Below, piece by piece: positions 47,182 through 56,105 of a stretch of DNA of 64,000 bases. Location: positions 3,534,001 to 3,598,000 of the forward strand of contig NZ_CP075371.1 of assembly GCF_018459925.1 (NCBI RefSeq), given 5' to 3'. Every line of letters begins with the position of its first letter. The stretch's first letter is position 1. Source of the stretch: Nocardioides aquaticus. Lineage in GTDB: Bacteria > Actinomycetota > Actinomycetes > Propionibacteriales > Nocardioidaceae. The translations under genes and the position numbers were made by a program. Under the pieces are notes generated by a model, which had not been told where the DNA came from, did not search any database, and worked only from the letters and a program-made list of their open reading frames with translations.

Positions 47182-48138
47182 TCAGTCGCGTTGGCTGGTG
47201 CGCCCATAGTTTGTGGCTATGTCCCGCGCCAGGGCCCGGTCGTCGGCGTGGAGCGAGCGCGCGACCTCGAGGAAGTGCGCGGCCAGCTCGGGCAGCCCGT
47301 CGCGGCGCCAGACGAGGTGCACCGGGGTCCGCGGCGCGCCGGCCAGCGGCAGGATCTCGACGCCGGCGTCCGGCCCGCCCGGCGCGCCCGCGGTCAGCCC
47401 GGCGGCCAGACCGACCGGCAGCAGCGCCGCGCCCGCCCCGGCCGCCACCAGCGGGATGACCGCGGCGAGGTGGGCGGTCTCCACCGCCGCCTCCTCGGGC
47501 AGCCCGGCTGCGGCGAGCAGCTCGTCGACGTACTCGCGCAGGGCGGTCCCGGTCGGGGTGGTCACCAGCCCGAGCGGCACCAGGTCGGCCACCCCGAGCG
47601 GGGACGGCAGGCCCGACCGGGCCCGGGGCACCACGGCCACCAGGTCCTGGTCGCCGAGCCACTGGGAGGCCAGCGGGCCCGCCGGCGGGGTGCCGCCGAC
47701 CAGCCCGAGGTCGGCCTCGCCGGAGCGGACCGCCTCGAGGACGTCGCTGCGGTGGACCGGGTCGACCACCACGATCCGCGCGCCGGGCCGTACCTGCCGG
47801 AAGGCGCCGACCACGCGCACGAGCGGGTCCATCGCCCACAGCGTGTTGGTGATGACGCGGACCCGGCCGTAACCGGTGTCGCTCGCGCCGCGGACCGCGC
47901 CGGCGGCCAGGGTGAAGGAGCGCAGCGTGCGTCGGGCCGGGGCGACCAGGGCCTCGCCGGCCGGGGTCAGGCGTACGCCGCGACCGCCGCGCTCGAACAG
48001 GTCGGCGCCGAGCTCGCGCTCGAGCAGGCGCACCGCGTGCGAGAGCGAGGGCTGCGCGATGGTCAGCCGGGCCGCGGCGCGGGTGAAGCTGCCGGCCTCG
48101 GCGACGGCGAGGAAGTACTCGAGGTGGCGACGGTCCAC
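47182..48138 (-). CDS. LysR-family transcriptional regulator
   Basis: A 318-residue LysR regulator. The N-terminal HTH is typical: LEYFLAVAEAGSFTRAAARLTIAQPSLSHAVRLLE (residues 6-40 region), then a periplasmic-binding-like effector domain. It lies upstream of the DUF3604 gene in the same direction with an 80-bp gap, so its direct target is not clear; LysR genes usually control a divergent neighbour, and here the next gene is co-directional. The start is GTG 48138. Effector is unknown. Confidence 0.9.
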   Translation of the reverse strand: MDRRHLEYFLAVAEAGSFTRAAARLTIAQPSLSHAVRLLERELGADLFERGGRGVRLTPAGEALVAPARRTLRSFTLAAGAVRGASDTGYGRVRVITNTLWAMDPLVRVVGAFRQVRPGARIVVVDPVHRSDVLEAVRSGEADLGLVGGTPPAGPLASQWLGDQDLVAVVPRARSGLPSPLGVADLVPLGLVTTPTGTALREYVDELLAAAGLPEEAAVETAHLAAVIPLVAAGAGAALLPVGLAAGLTAGAPGGPDAGVEILPLAGAPRTPVHLVWRRDGLPELAAHFLEVARSLHADDRALARDIATNYGRTSQRD

Positions 48139-48147
48139 GGCGGCGGC

Positions 48148-48735
48148 TCAGCCGTCGGTGAGGGCCTGGACCAGGGTCTCCTGGAGGTAGCCGACCCACT
48201 CGAAGATGTCGTGCGCCTGGGCGCGCGGGTCGTCGTCGGGCATCGAGAACCAGACCTCCTCGTCGCCCTCCTCGACCCCGAGGCGGACGGCCAGGGCCAG
48301 GCGGACGTCGGTGAAGGAGCGCAGCCAGGTCTGGGCGGCCTGCTCGTCGAGCTCGACGTCGATCATCAGCCCGTCCTCCTCGAGCTGCGGGGGCAGCCCG
48401 GCCTCCTCGAGGGTGTCGATGACCTGGGCCGCGGCGCGCGCCTTGCCGTCGCGCAGACCGCCCTCGGTGAAGCGGCGGAACTCCGAGGCGGCCTCGTCGT
48501 CCTCGGCGTAGGCCGTCGGGAAGAGCCGGGCCAGCACGGGGTCCTCGGGGGCGTCGGTGGGCCCGGAGAAGTCCAGCATCGCCTCCAGCGGGTCGCGTCC
48601 GTCGTCGGGCACGGCGGCCTCGTTGCGCAGCAGCTCGACCAGCTGCCCGGCCAGCGAACGGAGCAGGTCGGCCTCGAAGCCGGAGAAGGTCGCGATCACG
48701 CGCCGGCTGCGGCGGTGGCGGGTGAAGCCGGTCAT
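48148..48735 (-). CDS. DUF2017 family protein
   Basis: A 195-residue protein with the DUF2017 pattern: GFEADLLRSLAGQLVELLRNE near residue 20, RLFPTAYAEDDEAASEFRRFTE near residue 70, and WLRSFTDVRLALAVRLGVEEGD in the second half. Actinobacterial DUF2017 genes are conserved next to clpS. The function is unknown; a role in the Clp proteolytic pathway is inferred from this linkage. ATG 48735 gives a normal length. Confidence 0.87.
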   Translation of the reverse strand: MTGFTRHRRSRRVIATFSGFEADLLRSLAGQLVELLRNEAAVPDDGRDPLEAMLDFSGPTDAPEDPVLARLFPTAYAEDDEAASEFRRFTEGGLRDGKARAAAQVIDTLEEAGLPPQLEEDGLMIDVELDEQAAQTWLRSFTDVRLALAVRLGVEEGDEEVWFSMPDDDPRAQAHDIFEWVGYLQETLVQALTDG

Positions 48736-48758
48736 GGGGCGGTCCTCGGGGTGGGGGG

Positions 48759-49055
48759 TCAGTCCTGCTGCGAGAGGGTCGCCCACAGGCCGTACTCGTG
48801 CATCGCCTGCACGTCGCGCTCCATCTCCTCGCGCGAGCCGTTGCTGACCACGGAGCGGCCGTCCTCGTGGACCTCCATCATCAGCTTCTCGGCCTTCTTC
48901 TTGCTGTAGCCGAAGTAGGTGCGGAAGACGTAGGTCACGTAGGACATGAGGTTGACCGGGTCGTTCCAGACGATGGTCACCCACGGCTTCGCGGGGACGA
49001 CCAGCTCGTCGGGGACGCGGGTCGGCTCGACCTCGACCGGGCTCGGGGCTGACAC
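48759..49055 (-). CDS. clpS: ATP-dependent Clp protease adaptor ClpS
   Basis: ClpS delivers N-degron proteins to ClpC/ClpA-ClpP. The core [20 protein letters not shown], then [20 protein letters not shown] and ending GLWATLS, retains the N-degron-binding Asn-Asp and Met/His positions. GTG 49055 gives 98 residues; an upstream GTG at 49073 would add six. It precedes DUF2017 with 23 bp between, as in other actinobacteria. Confidence 0.93.
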   Translation of the reverse strand: MSAPSPVEVEPTRVPDELVVPAKPWVTIVWNDPVNLMSYVTYVFRTYFGYSKKKAEKLMMEVHEDGRSVVSNGSREEMERDVQAMHEYGLWATLSQQD

Positions 49056-49081
49056 CTCGTCATGGTGGCACACTCCCGGCC

Positions 49082-49876
49082 ATGGCCCACGACGGCTCCG
49101 AGCCCGCCACCGACCTGCTCGTCTCCTGCGCCGACGGCGTCCTCCGGCTCACCATGGACCGGCCCGCGTCGCTCAACGCGATGACCGACGCGATGAACGA
49201 CGCGCTCGCCGCCGAGCTCGAGGGCGCGGTCGCCCGGGACGACGTACGGGTGGTCCTGCTGGCCGGCTCCGGCGGCGCGTTCTGCGCGGGCGCCGACATC
49301 GGCGGCACCGACGCCCACGAACGGCTCGACCACCGCGCGCTCGACCGCGCGAACCGGTTGGTCCGGGCCGTGGTGGCCCTGGACAAGCCGGTCGTGGCCG
49401 CGGTGGGCGGGGTGGCTGCCGGCGTCGGCTGCTCGCTGGCCCTGGCCTGCGACCTCGTCGTGGCGGCCCGCTCGGCGCGGTTCCTGCTGGCGTTCGCCCG
49501 GATCGGGCTGATGCCCGACGGCGGCGCCAGCGCGACCGTCGCCGCCGCGGTCGGCCGGGCCCGCGCGATGCGGATGGCGCTGCTGGCCGAGCCGCTGTCC
49601 GGCGAGGAGGCCCACGCCGCCGGGCTTGTCAGCCACCTCGTCGACGACGAGGCGCTCGCGGAGACGGCCGAGGACGTCGTACGCCGCCTCGCCGCCGGTC
49701 CCCCGCTGGCGCTGGCCGCGACGAAGCGCGCGGTCAACGCCGCGACGCTGGTCGAGCTCGAGCCCGCCCTGGAGCGCGAGCGCAGCGGCCAGTCCCTGCT
49801 GCTGCGCACCGACGACGCGGCCGAGGGGATGCGGGCGTTCTCCGCGCGCCGGCGCCCGGAGTTCCGCGGACGCTGA
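49082..49876 (+). CDS. enoyl-CoA hydratase/isomerase family protein
   Basis: A 264-residue crotonase-fold protein. The oxyanion-hole segments are [12 protein letters not shown] (about residue 62) and [20 protein letters not shown] (about residue 105). The first catalytic Glu position is not obvious; the Asp in [17 protein letters not shown] near residue 143 may take it, which is common in isomerase-type members. It diverges from clpS by only 26 bp. No β-oxidation partner is adjacent, so its substrate is open. Confidence 0.87.
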   Translation: MAHDGSEPATDLLVSCADGVLRLTMDRPASLNAMTDAMNDALAAELEGAVARDDVRVVLLAGSGGAFCAGADIGGTDAHERLDHRALDRANRLVRAVVALDKPVVAAVGGVAAGVGCSLALACDLVVAARSARFLLAFARIGLMPDGGASATVAAAVGRARAMRMALLAEPLSGEEAHAAGLVSHLVDDEALAETAEDVVRRLAAGPPLALAATKRAVNAATLVELEPALERERSGQSLLLRTDDAAEGMRAFSARRRPEFRGR

Positions 49877-49997
49877 GGAGCTGGTCCGGACCGGTCACGC
49901 GGGCGGGGCAACCATCCGTCGGGTCCCGGTCGTCGTGACGGGCATGAGCAGCACGTTGACCGCCGACGCCGACGGCGTCGGCACCCCTGGGAGCACC

Positions 49998-50513
49998 GTG
50001 GCGACGCAGACCGACTTCGACGGCTTCGTCGCGGCGCGCTCCAGCCGGCTGCTGCGCACCGCCTACCTGCTCACCCACGACCACGCGCTGGCCGAGGACC
50101 TGCTGCAGACCGCGCTGACCAAGGCGTGGGGCGCGTGGGACCGGGTCGAGGGACAGCAGGAGGCGTACGTCCGTCGGATCCTGGTCACCACCTACGCCAC
50201 CTGGTGGCGCCGCCGGTGGCGGGGCGAGCACCCGACCGAGCACCTGCCCGAGCGGCCTGCGACCCGCGACGCGACCGCCACCGTCGATGCCCAGCACGAC
50301 CTGTGGCAGGCGATGGAGCGACTGCCGCGCCGCCAGCGGGCCACCGTGGTCCTGCGCTACTTCGAGGACCTGACCGAGGCCCAGACCGCCGACGTCCTCG
50401 GGTGCAGCGTCGGGACGGTCAAGAGCCAGACGAGCAAGGCGCTGGCCACGCTGCGCCTCGACCCCCAGCTGAGCGACCCGGACGCCCCGCGCCCGGAGGA
50501 GGAGACCCGATGA
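49998..50513 (+). CDS. SigE-family RNA polymerase sigma factor (ECF-like)
   Basis: A 171-residue actinobacterial SigE-type sigma factor. The N-terminus FDGFVAARSSRLLRTAYLLT and region 2 (HALAEDLLQTALTKAWGAWD) match the family, and the -35-recognition region 4 has LTEAQTADVLGCSVGTVKSQ. GTG 49998 with GGGAG upstream is preferred; ATG 49944 would add 18 residues. Its stop overlaps the next gene by 4 bp, as is usual for sigma/anti-sigma pairs. Confidence 0.88.
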   Translation: MATQTDFDGFVAARSSRLLRTAYLLTHDHALAEDLLQTALTKAWGAWDRVEGQQEAYVRRILVTTYATWWRRRWRGEHPTEHLPERPATRDATATVDAQHDLWQAMERLPRRQRATVVLRYFEDLTEAQTADVLGCSVGTVKSQTSKALATLRLDPQLSDPDAPRPEEETR

Positions 50514-51844
50514 ACGGCACGGAGGACCTGCGCAGCACGCTCGCCCGGCACGCCGAGGGCGTCGAGGACACGGGACTGGCCGACCGCGCCACCGCGGTGC
50601 GGGGACGGGTCGCCGCAGCACGGCGGCGCCGGCGCACCGCTGCCGCGGCGGGGGCCGTCGGGGTCGCCGCAGCGGTCGCCGCGGTGGCGGTGCTGCCCAC
50701 CGTCCTGACCGGCGCGGACCCGGACCGGCCCCGCTTCCTCGCCGGCGCCGAGGTCCCGACGGCGATGACGTCGCTGGGGTTCACCTACGAGCTGGCCGAC
50801 GGGGTCGAGGCAGAGGACCGGCTCCGGCTGGACCTGTCGGACTACGACGGTCCCGTGCTGGTGTCGTGGGCCACCGCCGGTGACGACGACCGGGTCGTCC
50901 TGCGGTCCTCCTTCGACCGTCGGGCCGAGGTCGAGCGCGCCGCGGACTTCAGCACCTATCGCCTGGTCCCCCGCGAGGAGCTGGGCAGCCCCCTCCTGCT
51001 GCGGAGCGACGGCCAGATCGCGGCGGCGGTCTACACGATGACCGACGCCGCACCCGCCGGGCTGACCGTCGACGGGTCGACCTGGCGGCAGGAGGTCGCC
51101 GACGGCACCCTGGTGGAGGCCTCCGTGTCCGGGCCCGGCGAGAGCAGCAGCATCTCGGCGACCCTCCGCGACCCGGCCGAGGGTGGCCTCGTCCAGCACG
51201 TCGCCTGCGCGGGCGTGCCGGCGGACCACGTCGTGGTCCAGGCCGTCGACGACGTCCCGGCGTCCTGGGGGCCGTGCGCGGGCGGCGCCGCCCTCCCGCG
51301 CGACCTCGTCGAGGGCGCGGAGTCCGTCACCGACCTGCCTCCCGGTCTGGACGGGCTGCTGCCGGCCGCCCGGGCCGGCGACCAGGTCGACCTCGACCTC
51401 TACGTCGCGAAGGACCCAGGACTGGACGACCCGGTGGAGGTCGACGTCCCCGGGGTCCGCCTGGCGCAGGCGGTGTACGAGGTGCCGGCGCCGGTGGCAC
51501 GGGTCGCCGGCTTCGACGTCCCCCGGGTGGTCGAGCAGGACGGCCACCTGTGGCGCTACCGGGACCGGGTCGTGAGCACCGGCGAGGCCCGCGTCGCGGC
51601 CACCGCGCCCGCCACCGACGGCCCGGTGCTGGTGGAGGGCTACCGCGGCCGTACGGGGGGCGCACTGGTGGCGCTGCGCCGTGACGGCGTCACCGAGGTG
51701 TCGGCCTCCGGGGCAGGTCTCGGGGGTCGCTTCGGCGCGGTGGCCGAGTACGACCCGGACGCGCGGTGGAGCCTCGTCCTGCGCGGCGCACCTCCGCGCG
51801 ACGACACCGAGCTCGGCCTGGTCTTCTACGAGCGGCTGGACTGA
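50510..51844 (+). CDS. membrane-anchored protein following the SigE-type sigma factor, candidate anti-sigma/regulator
   Basis: A 444-residue protein. A short N-terminal cytoplasmic part (about 37 residues, MNGTEDLRSTLARHAEGVEDTG-like, Arg-rich) precedes one membrane anchor (AAAAGAVGVAAAVAAVAVLP, residues 40-60), and the rest is an exported Asp/Gly-rich β-domain. The start ATG overlaps the sigma stop (ATGA). This topology and context fit an anti-sigma factor or sensor, although no anti-sigma family motif was recognised. It is followed by a large palindrome (51914-51997) at its 3' side. Confidence 0.8.
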   Translation: MNGTEDLRSTLARHAEGVEDTGLADRATAVRGRVAAARRRRRTAAAAGAVGVAAAVAAVAVLPTVLTGADPDRPRFLAGAEVPTAMTSLGFTYELADGVEAEDRLRLDLSDYDGPVLVSWATAGDDDRVVLRSSFDRRAEVERAADFSTYRLVPREELGSPLLLRSDGQIAAAVYTMTDAAPAGLTVDGSTWRQEVADGTLVEASVSGPGESSSISATLRDPAEGGLVQHVACAGVPADHVVVQAVDDVPASWGPCAGGAALPRDLVEGAESVTDLPPGLDGLLPAARAGDQVDLDLYVAKDPGLDDPVEVDVPGVRLAQAVYEVPAPVARVAGFDVPRVVEQDGHLWRYRDRVVSTGEARVAATAPATDGPVLVEGYRGRTGGALVALRRDGVTEVSASGAGLGGRFGAVAEYDPDARWSLVLRGAPPRDDTELGLVFYERLD

Positions 51845-51848
51845 CGGC

Positions 51849-51905
51849 GCCGGGGCCGGGGCCGGGCCGGGCGCGGGGCCGGGCCGGGTGCGGGGCTGGG
51901 CGGGA
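51849..51905. repeat. low-complexity GGGCC-rich slippage repeat after the SigE partner gene
   Basis: Irregular short repeats of CCGGGGCCGGG and GGGCGCGGGG follow the stop codon. No coding potential is seen on either strand. Confidence 0.6.
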
Positions 51906-51913
51906 CCCGCACC

Positions 51914-51997
51914 GGCGAGCTGTAACGCTGTGTTACTTCGTCTGGTGGGCCGTCGTGACGCCGCACCAGATGGAGTAACACAGCGTTACAGCTCGCC
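51914..51997 (+). repeat. large imperfect palindrome, copy A (34-bp arms, 16-bp loop), + orientation
   Basis: The left arm 51914-51947 and right arm 51964-51997 match at 32 of 34 positions; the core is GCTGTAACGCTGTGTTAC and ends with a CTGGTG motif next to the loop. On the plus strand the two mismatches become U·G and G·U pairs. It lies after the sigma/membrane operon (plus) and after the AbiEi-like gene (minus). A second inverted copy is at 53163-53242. A T-run typical of a simple terminator is absent. Confidence 0.9.
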
Positions 51998-52045
51998 CCG
52001 GCTCGCGCCGGCCGGCGCCCGAATCGCCAGCACCGCTCCGCAGGC

Positions 52046-53077
52046 TCAGGCGACCCGCGGGCGGGCCTCCGGGAGCAGCCGGTACGCCGCGAGGTCCTCG
52101 ACCGAGTCGCCGTACGCCGCCCGGGTGGCCGCGTGCTCGCGGACCAGCCGGACCCCGGTCGCCTGCCAGTGGTCCGGCCGCAGGTCGACCCAGGTCACCC
52201 GCGACATCCCCAGCCGGAACCCGGTGAACCACGCGTGCCGCTTCTTCTCCTTCCACAGCACCTGGTCGGGGTCCTCCCGGGCCACACCGCCCTCGTCGGG
52301 GCGGCGGTACTTGAGGTGCCCGTCGAACTCGAACAGGTGCCGCCCCACCCTCAGGTCGGCCCAGCCCGACCTCGTCGCGTCGCCGAGCCCGAACTGGAGG
52401 TCGACCTCCCCCAGCCCGAGCTCCACCACGAGGAGCCGCAGCAACGACTCGCCGATGGTGTCCGCGCGCGCGTCGGCGAGAGCGACGCACCGCCGGGCGG
52501 CGGTGACCCCGGGCCACGAGGTCATCGGCACGAGCGCCGCCTCCAGCGCCGCGCGACTCACGCCGGACCGCAGGGCCGAGTCGCAGGCCGGCAGTCCCTG
52601 GCGCATGCCGGCGTACCGGGCGATGTCGACCGCCGTCCGCGCCGGGTCGAGCACCCGGACCCCGTCGACCAGGCAGACCTGGCGCTCCTCGTACGGCGCC
52701 AGGTGGTGGGTGACCCCGGTCGCGCCGCGCCCCCCGACCACGCGGGTGCGGGTCACGTGCACCGTCTCCGGCTCACCGAGGAGCACGGGCAGGCCGAGCA
52801 GCAGCGCCGCCGAGTCGTGGCTCATCACGTGCGGGAGCGCCATCGCCAGGCTCGCCGCGAGCACGCGGGCGCGGGGCCGGCCGACGTACGGCTCGAGCGC
52901 CTCCCACCGCGCCCGCGCGGTGTACACGCCCTGCCGGACCGCCACCCACTCCCCCGTGCGGCGCCGTCGGTCGATCTCGGGCCCGGTCATCCCGGCCGCG
53001 ACGGCCTGCCGCCGGAGGACGAGCCCGTGCTGGCGGCCCATCAGGGCCGCGAGCTGGTCGAGGGTGGGCGTCGTCAC
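52046..53077 (-). CDS. AbiEi-like N-terminal plus PD-(D/E)XK (DUF559-like) nuclease protein
   Basis: A 343-residue protein. Residues 1-60 match the AbiEi antitoxin N-terminal winged helix (LDQLAALMGRQHGLVLRRQA, then GVYTARAR). The C-terminal half has a Vsr/DUF559-type nuclease pattern: TIGESLLRLLVVELG, then WADLRVGRHLFEFDGHLKY, with the probable Glu...Asp...Glu-x-Asp/Lys active site. No AbiEii toxin partner is present. Both ends are flanked by ~80-bp palindromes in opposite orientation. GTG 53077 is the start. Such orphan genes occur in many copies in Nocardioides; the role is unknown. Confidence 0.82.
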   Translation of the reverse strand: MTTPTLDQLAALMGRQHGLVLRRQAVAAGMTGPEIDRRRRTGEWVAVRQGVYTARARWEALEPYVGRPRARVLAASLAMALPHVMSHDSAALLLGLPVLLGEPETVHVTRTRVVGGRGATGVTHHLAPYEERQVCLVDGVRVLDPARTAVDIARYAGMRQGLPACDSALRSGVSRAALEAALVPMTSWPGVTAARRCVALADARADTIGESLLRLLVVELGLGEVDLQFGLGDATRSGWADLRVGRHLFEFDGHLKYRRPDEGGVAREDPDQVLWKEKKRHAWFTGFRLGMSRVTWVDLRPDHWQATGVRLVREHAATRAAYGDSVEDLAAYRLLPEARPRVA

Positions 53078-53162
53078 ACCCCCAGGGTTCCCCTGCCCGG
53101 ACCCCACCGCACCCGGCCCGGCGCCGCCTGTGGAGAACCCGGACCGCGCCGCGCGCCCACCG

Positions 53163-53242
53163 CGCGCTGTAACGCTGTGTTACACCATCTGGTGACGCGT
53201 CACGGCGCTGCACCGGACGAAGTAACACAGCGTTACAGCGCG
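53163..53242 (-). repeat. large imperfect palindrome, copy B (32-bp arms, 16-bp loop), - orientation
   Basis: The left arm 53163-53194 and right arm 53211-53242 share CGCGCTGTAACGCTGTGTTAC exactly, then diverge at four positions before GGTG. Compared with copy A, the element is inverted: its minus strand carries the TTCGTC arm before the ACCATC-type arm and the conserved CGTGACGC loop core, as copy A does on plus. It lies 41 bp after the DUF1697 gene end and 86 bp before the AbiEi-like start. Confidence 0.9.
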
Positions 53243-53282
53243 GGGTGTCCGGGCGCCGATCCACCAGCCCCGGACGCGGCGC

Positions 53283-53822
53283 TCAGCACCACTTCGTGAC
53301 GACCTGCTCCAGCACCGTCAGCGCCCGGTTGGTCGACACCCCGAGCTGCCGCTCGACCGCCACGTTGGTCATCCGCGAGGTGCCGTAGCCGCGCACCATC
53401 AGGTGGGCCACCCGGCCGCGGACGACCGCCAGCTCGTCCTCGGTGCTGCACGCCTCCAGCGCGGCGACGCCCTCGGGCGTCGGCTCGTCGCGCATCAGCG
53501 AGGCGTACGCCCGCCCGTCCCAGCCCTCCGGCATCGTCGCGGCCAGCGCGTGGCCGTCGACGACGGCCTGCCGGAGCTCCTCGGGCGTGAGCACCGCCAC
53601 CGGCACCGCGAAACCGCGGTCGGCGAGGTACGCCGCCTCCAGCACGTCGCGCACCCGCTCGCGGGACCGCAGCCGGGTCGTCACCCGGACGTTGCCGGTG
53701 TTGATGTGGGTGGCGACGCCGGTGAACCTGGCGCCCTCGGTGGCCGCCACGATCGCGGCCTTGTCGAACTTCCGCGTCGCACCGAGGTTGATCGCCCGGA
53801 GGAAGGCCACGTAGTCCGCCAC
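53283..53822 (-). CDS. DUF1697 domain protein
   Basis: A 179-residue DUF1697 protein. The start VADYVAFLRAINLGATRKFD and middle THINTGNVRV (about residue 45) are typical, with LTPEELRQAVVDGHALA in the centre. The C-terminal AHLMVRGYGTSRMTN and QVVTKWC complete the family. Function is unknown; the fold is α/β. GTG 53822 is the only start giving this family length. Its 3' end is followed by palindrome copy B. Confidence 0.87.
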   Translation of the reverse strand: MADYVAFLRAINLGATRKFDKAAIVAATEGARFTGVATHINTGNVRVTTRLRSRERVRDVLEAAYLADRGFAVPVAVLTPEELRQAVVDGHALAATMPEGWDGRAYASLMRDEPTPEGVAALEACSTEDELAVVRGRVAHLMVRGYGTSRMTNVAVERQLGVSTNRALTVLEQVVTKWC

Positions 53823-53860
53823 GCCGCCATCCAAGCCAGGCCGGGTCCCGCCGTCCAGCC

Positions 53861-55603
<1,743 letters not shown>

Positions 55604-56068
55604 TCAGGCCATGATCAGGCAGCTGGACGTGGCGTGGGCGACCACCCGGCCCGCCCCGTCGGTCAGCGAGGCCTCGGCCAGGGCCGTGCGCCGCCCGCGG
55701 TGCAGCACCCGCCCGACCGCGACGACCCGCCCGGTGTCCTCGGTGACGGCGCGCAGGAACTTCACGGTCAGGTCCAGCGAGGTGTAGCGCTCCCCGACCG
55801 CCAGCGTGGAGTGCACCGAGCAGGCCGCCGCGGTGTCGAGCAGGGTCGAGAGCACGCCGCCGTGCACCGTCCCGAGCGGGTTGTAGTGGCGACGCTCGGG
55901 CACCAGCGCGACCGAGATCGAGCCCTGCTCGCCGCCGAACTCCACCAGGCCGAGGGTGTCGGCGATCGGGGCGTGCGGCAGCCGGCCGTCGATCATCGCC
56001 TGCAGCTGCTCCATCCCGGTCATGGTGGCGAGGACGGGCGGCGGCGGCGAGGGCTCGGTCTGGTCCAT
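55604..56068 (-). CDS. PaaI-type hotdog thioesterase
   Basis: A 154-residue hotdog thioesterase with the core HYNPLGTVHGGVLSTLLDTAAA near residues 60-80 and ERYTSLDLTVKFLRAV downstream. It probably hydrolyses medium-size or aromatic acyl-CoA. ATG 56068 (MDQTEP) is preferred. It is separate from the paa cluster and not closely similar to paaI (5120-5617). It converges with the Lrp regulator. Confidence 0.88.
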   Translation of the reverse strand: MDQTEPSPPPPVLATMTGMEQLQAMIDGRLPHAPIADTLGLVEFGGEQGSISVALVPERRHYNPLGTVHGGVLSTLLDTAAACSVHSTLAVGERYTSLDLTVKFLRAVTEDTGRVVAVGRVLHRGRRTALAEASLTDGAGRVVAHATSSCLIMA

Positions 56069-56105
56069 GGTCCCAGCCTGCCGCACCCCCGCGGCGCGGC
56101 GACGG

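Noticed and set aside
51914..51997. Simple intrinsic terminator for the SigE operon
   Set aside because: The stem is over 30 bp with a 16-bp loop and no T-run follows, and an inverted copy occurs at 53163; it is more like a repeat element than a standard terminator.
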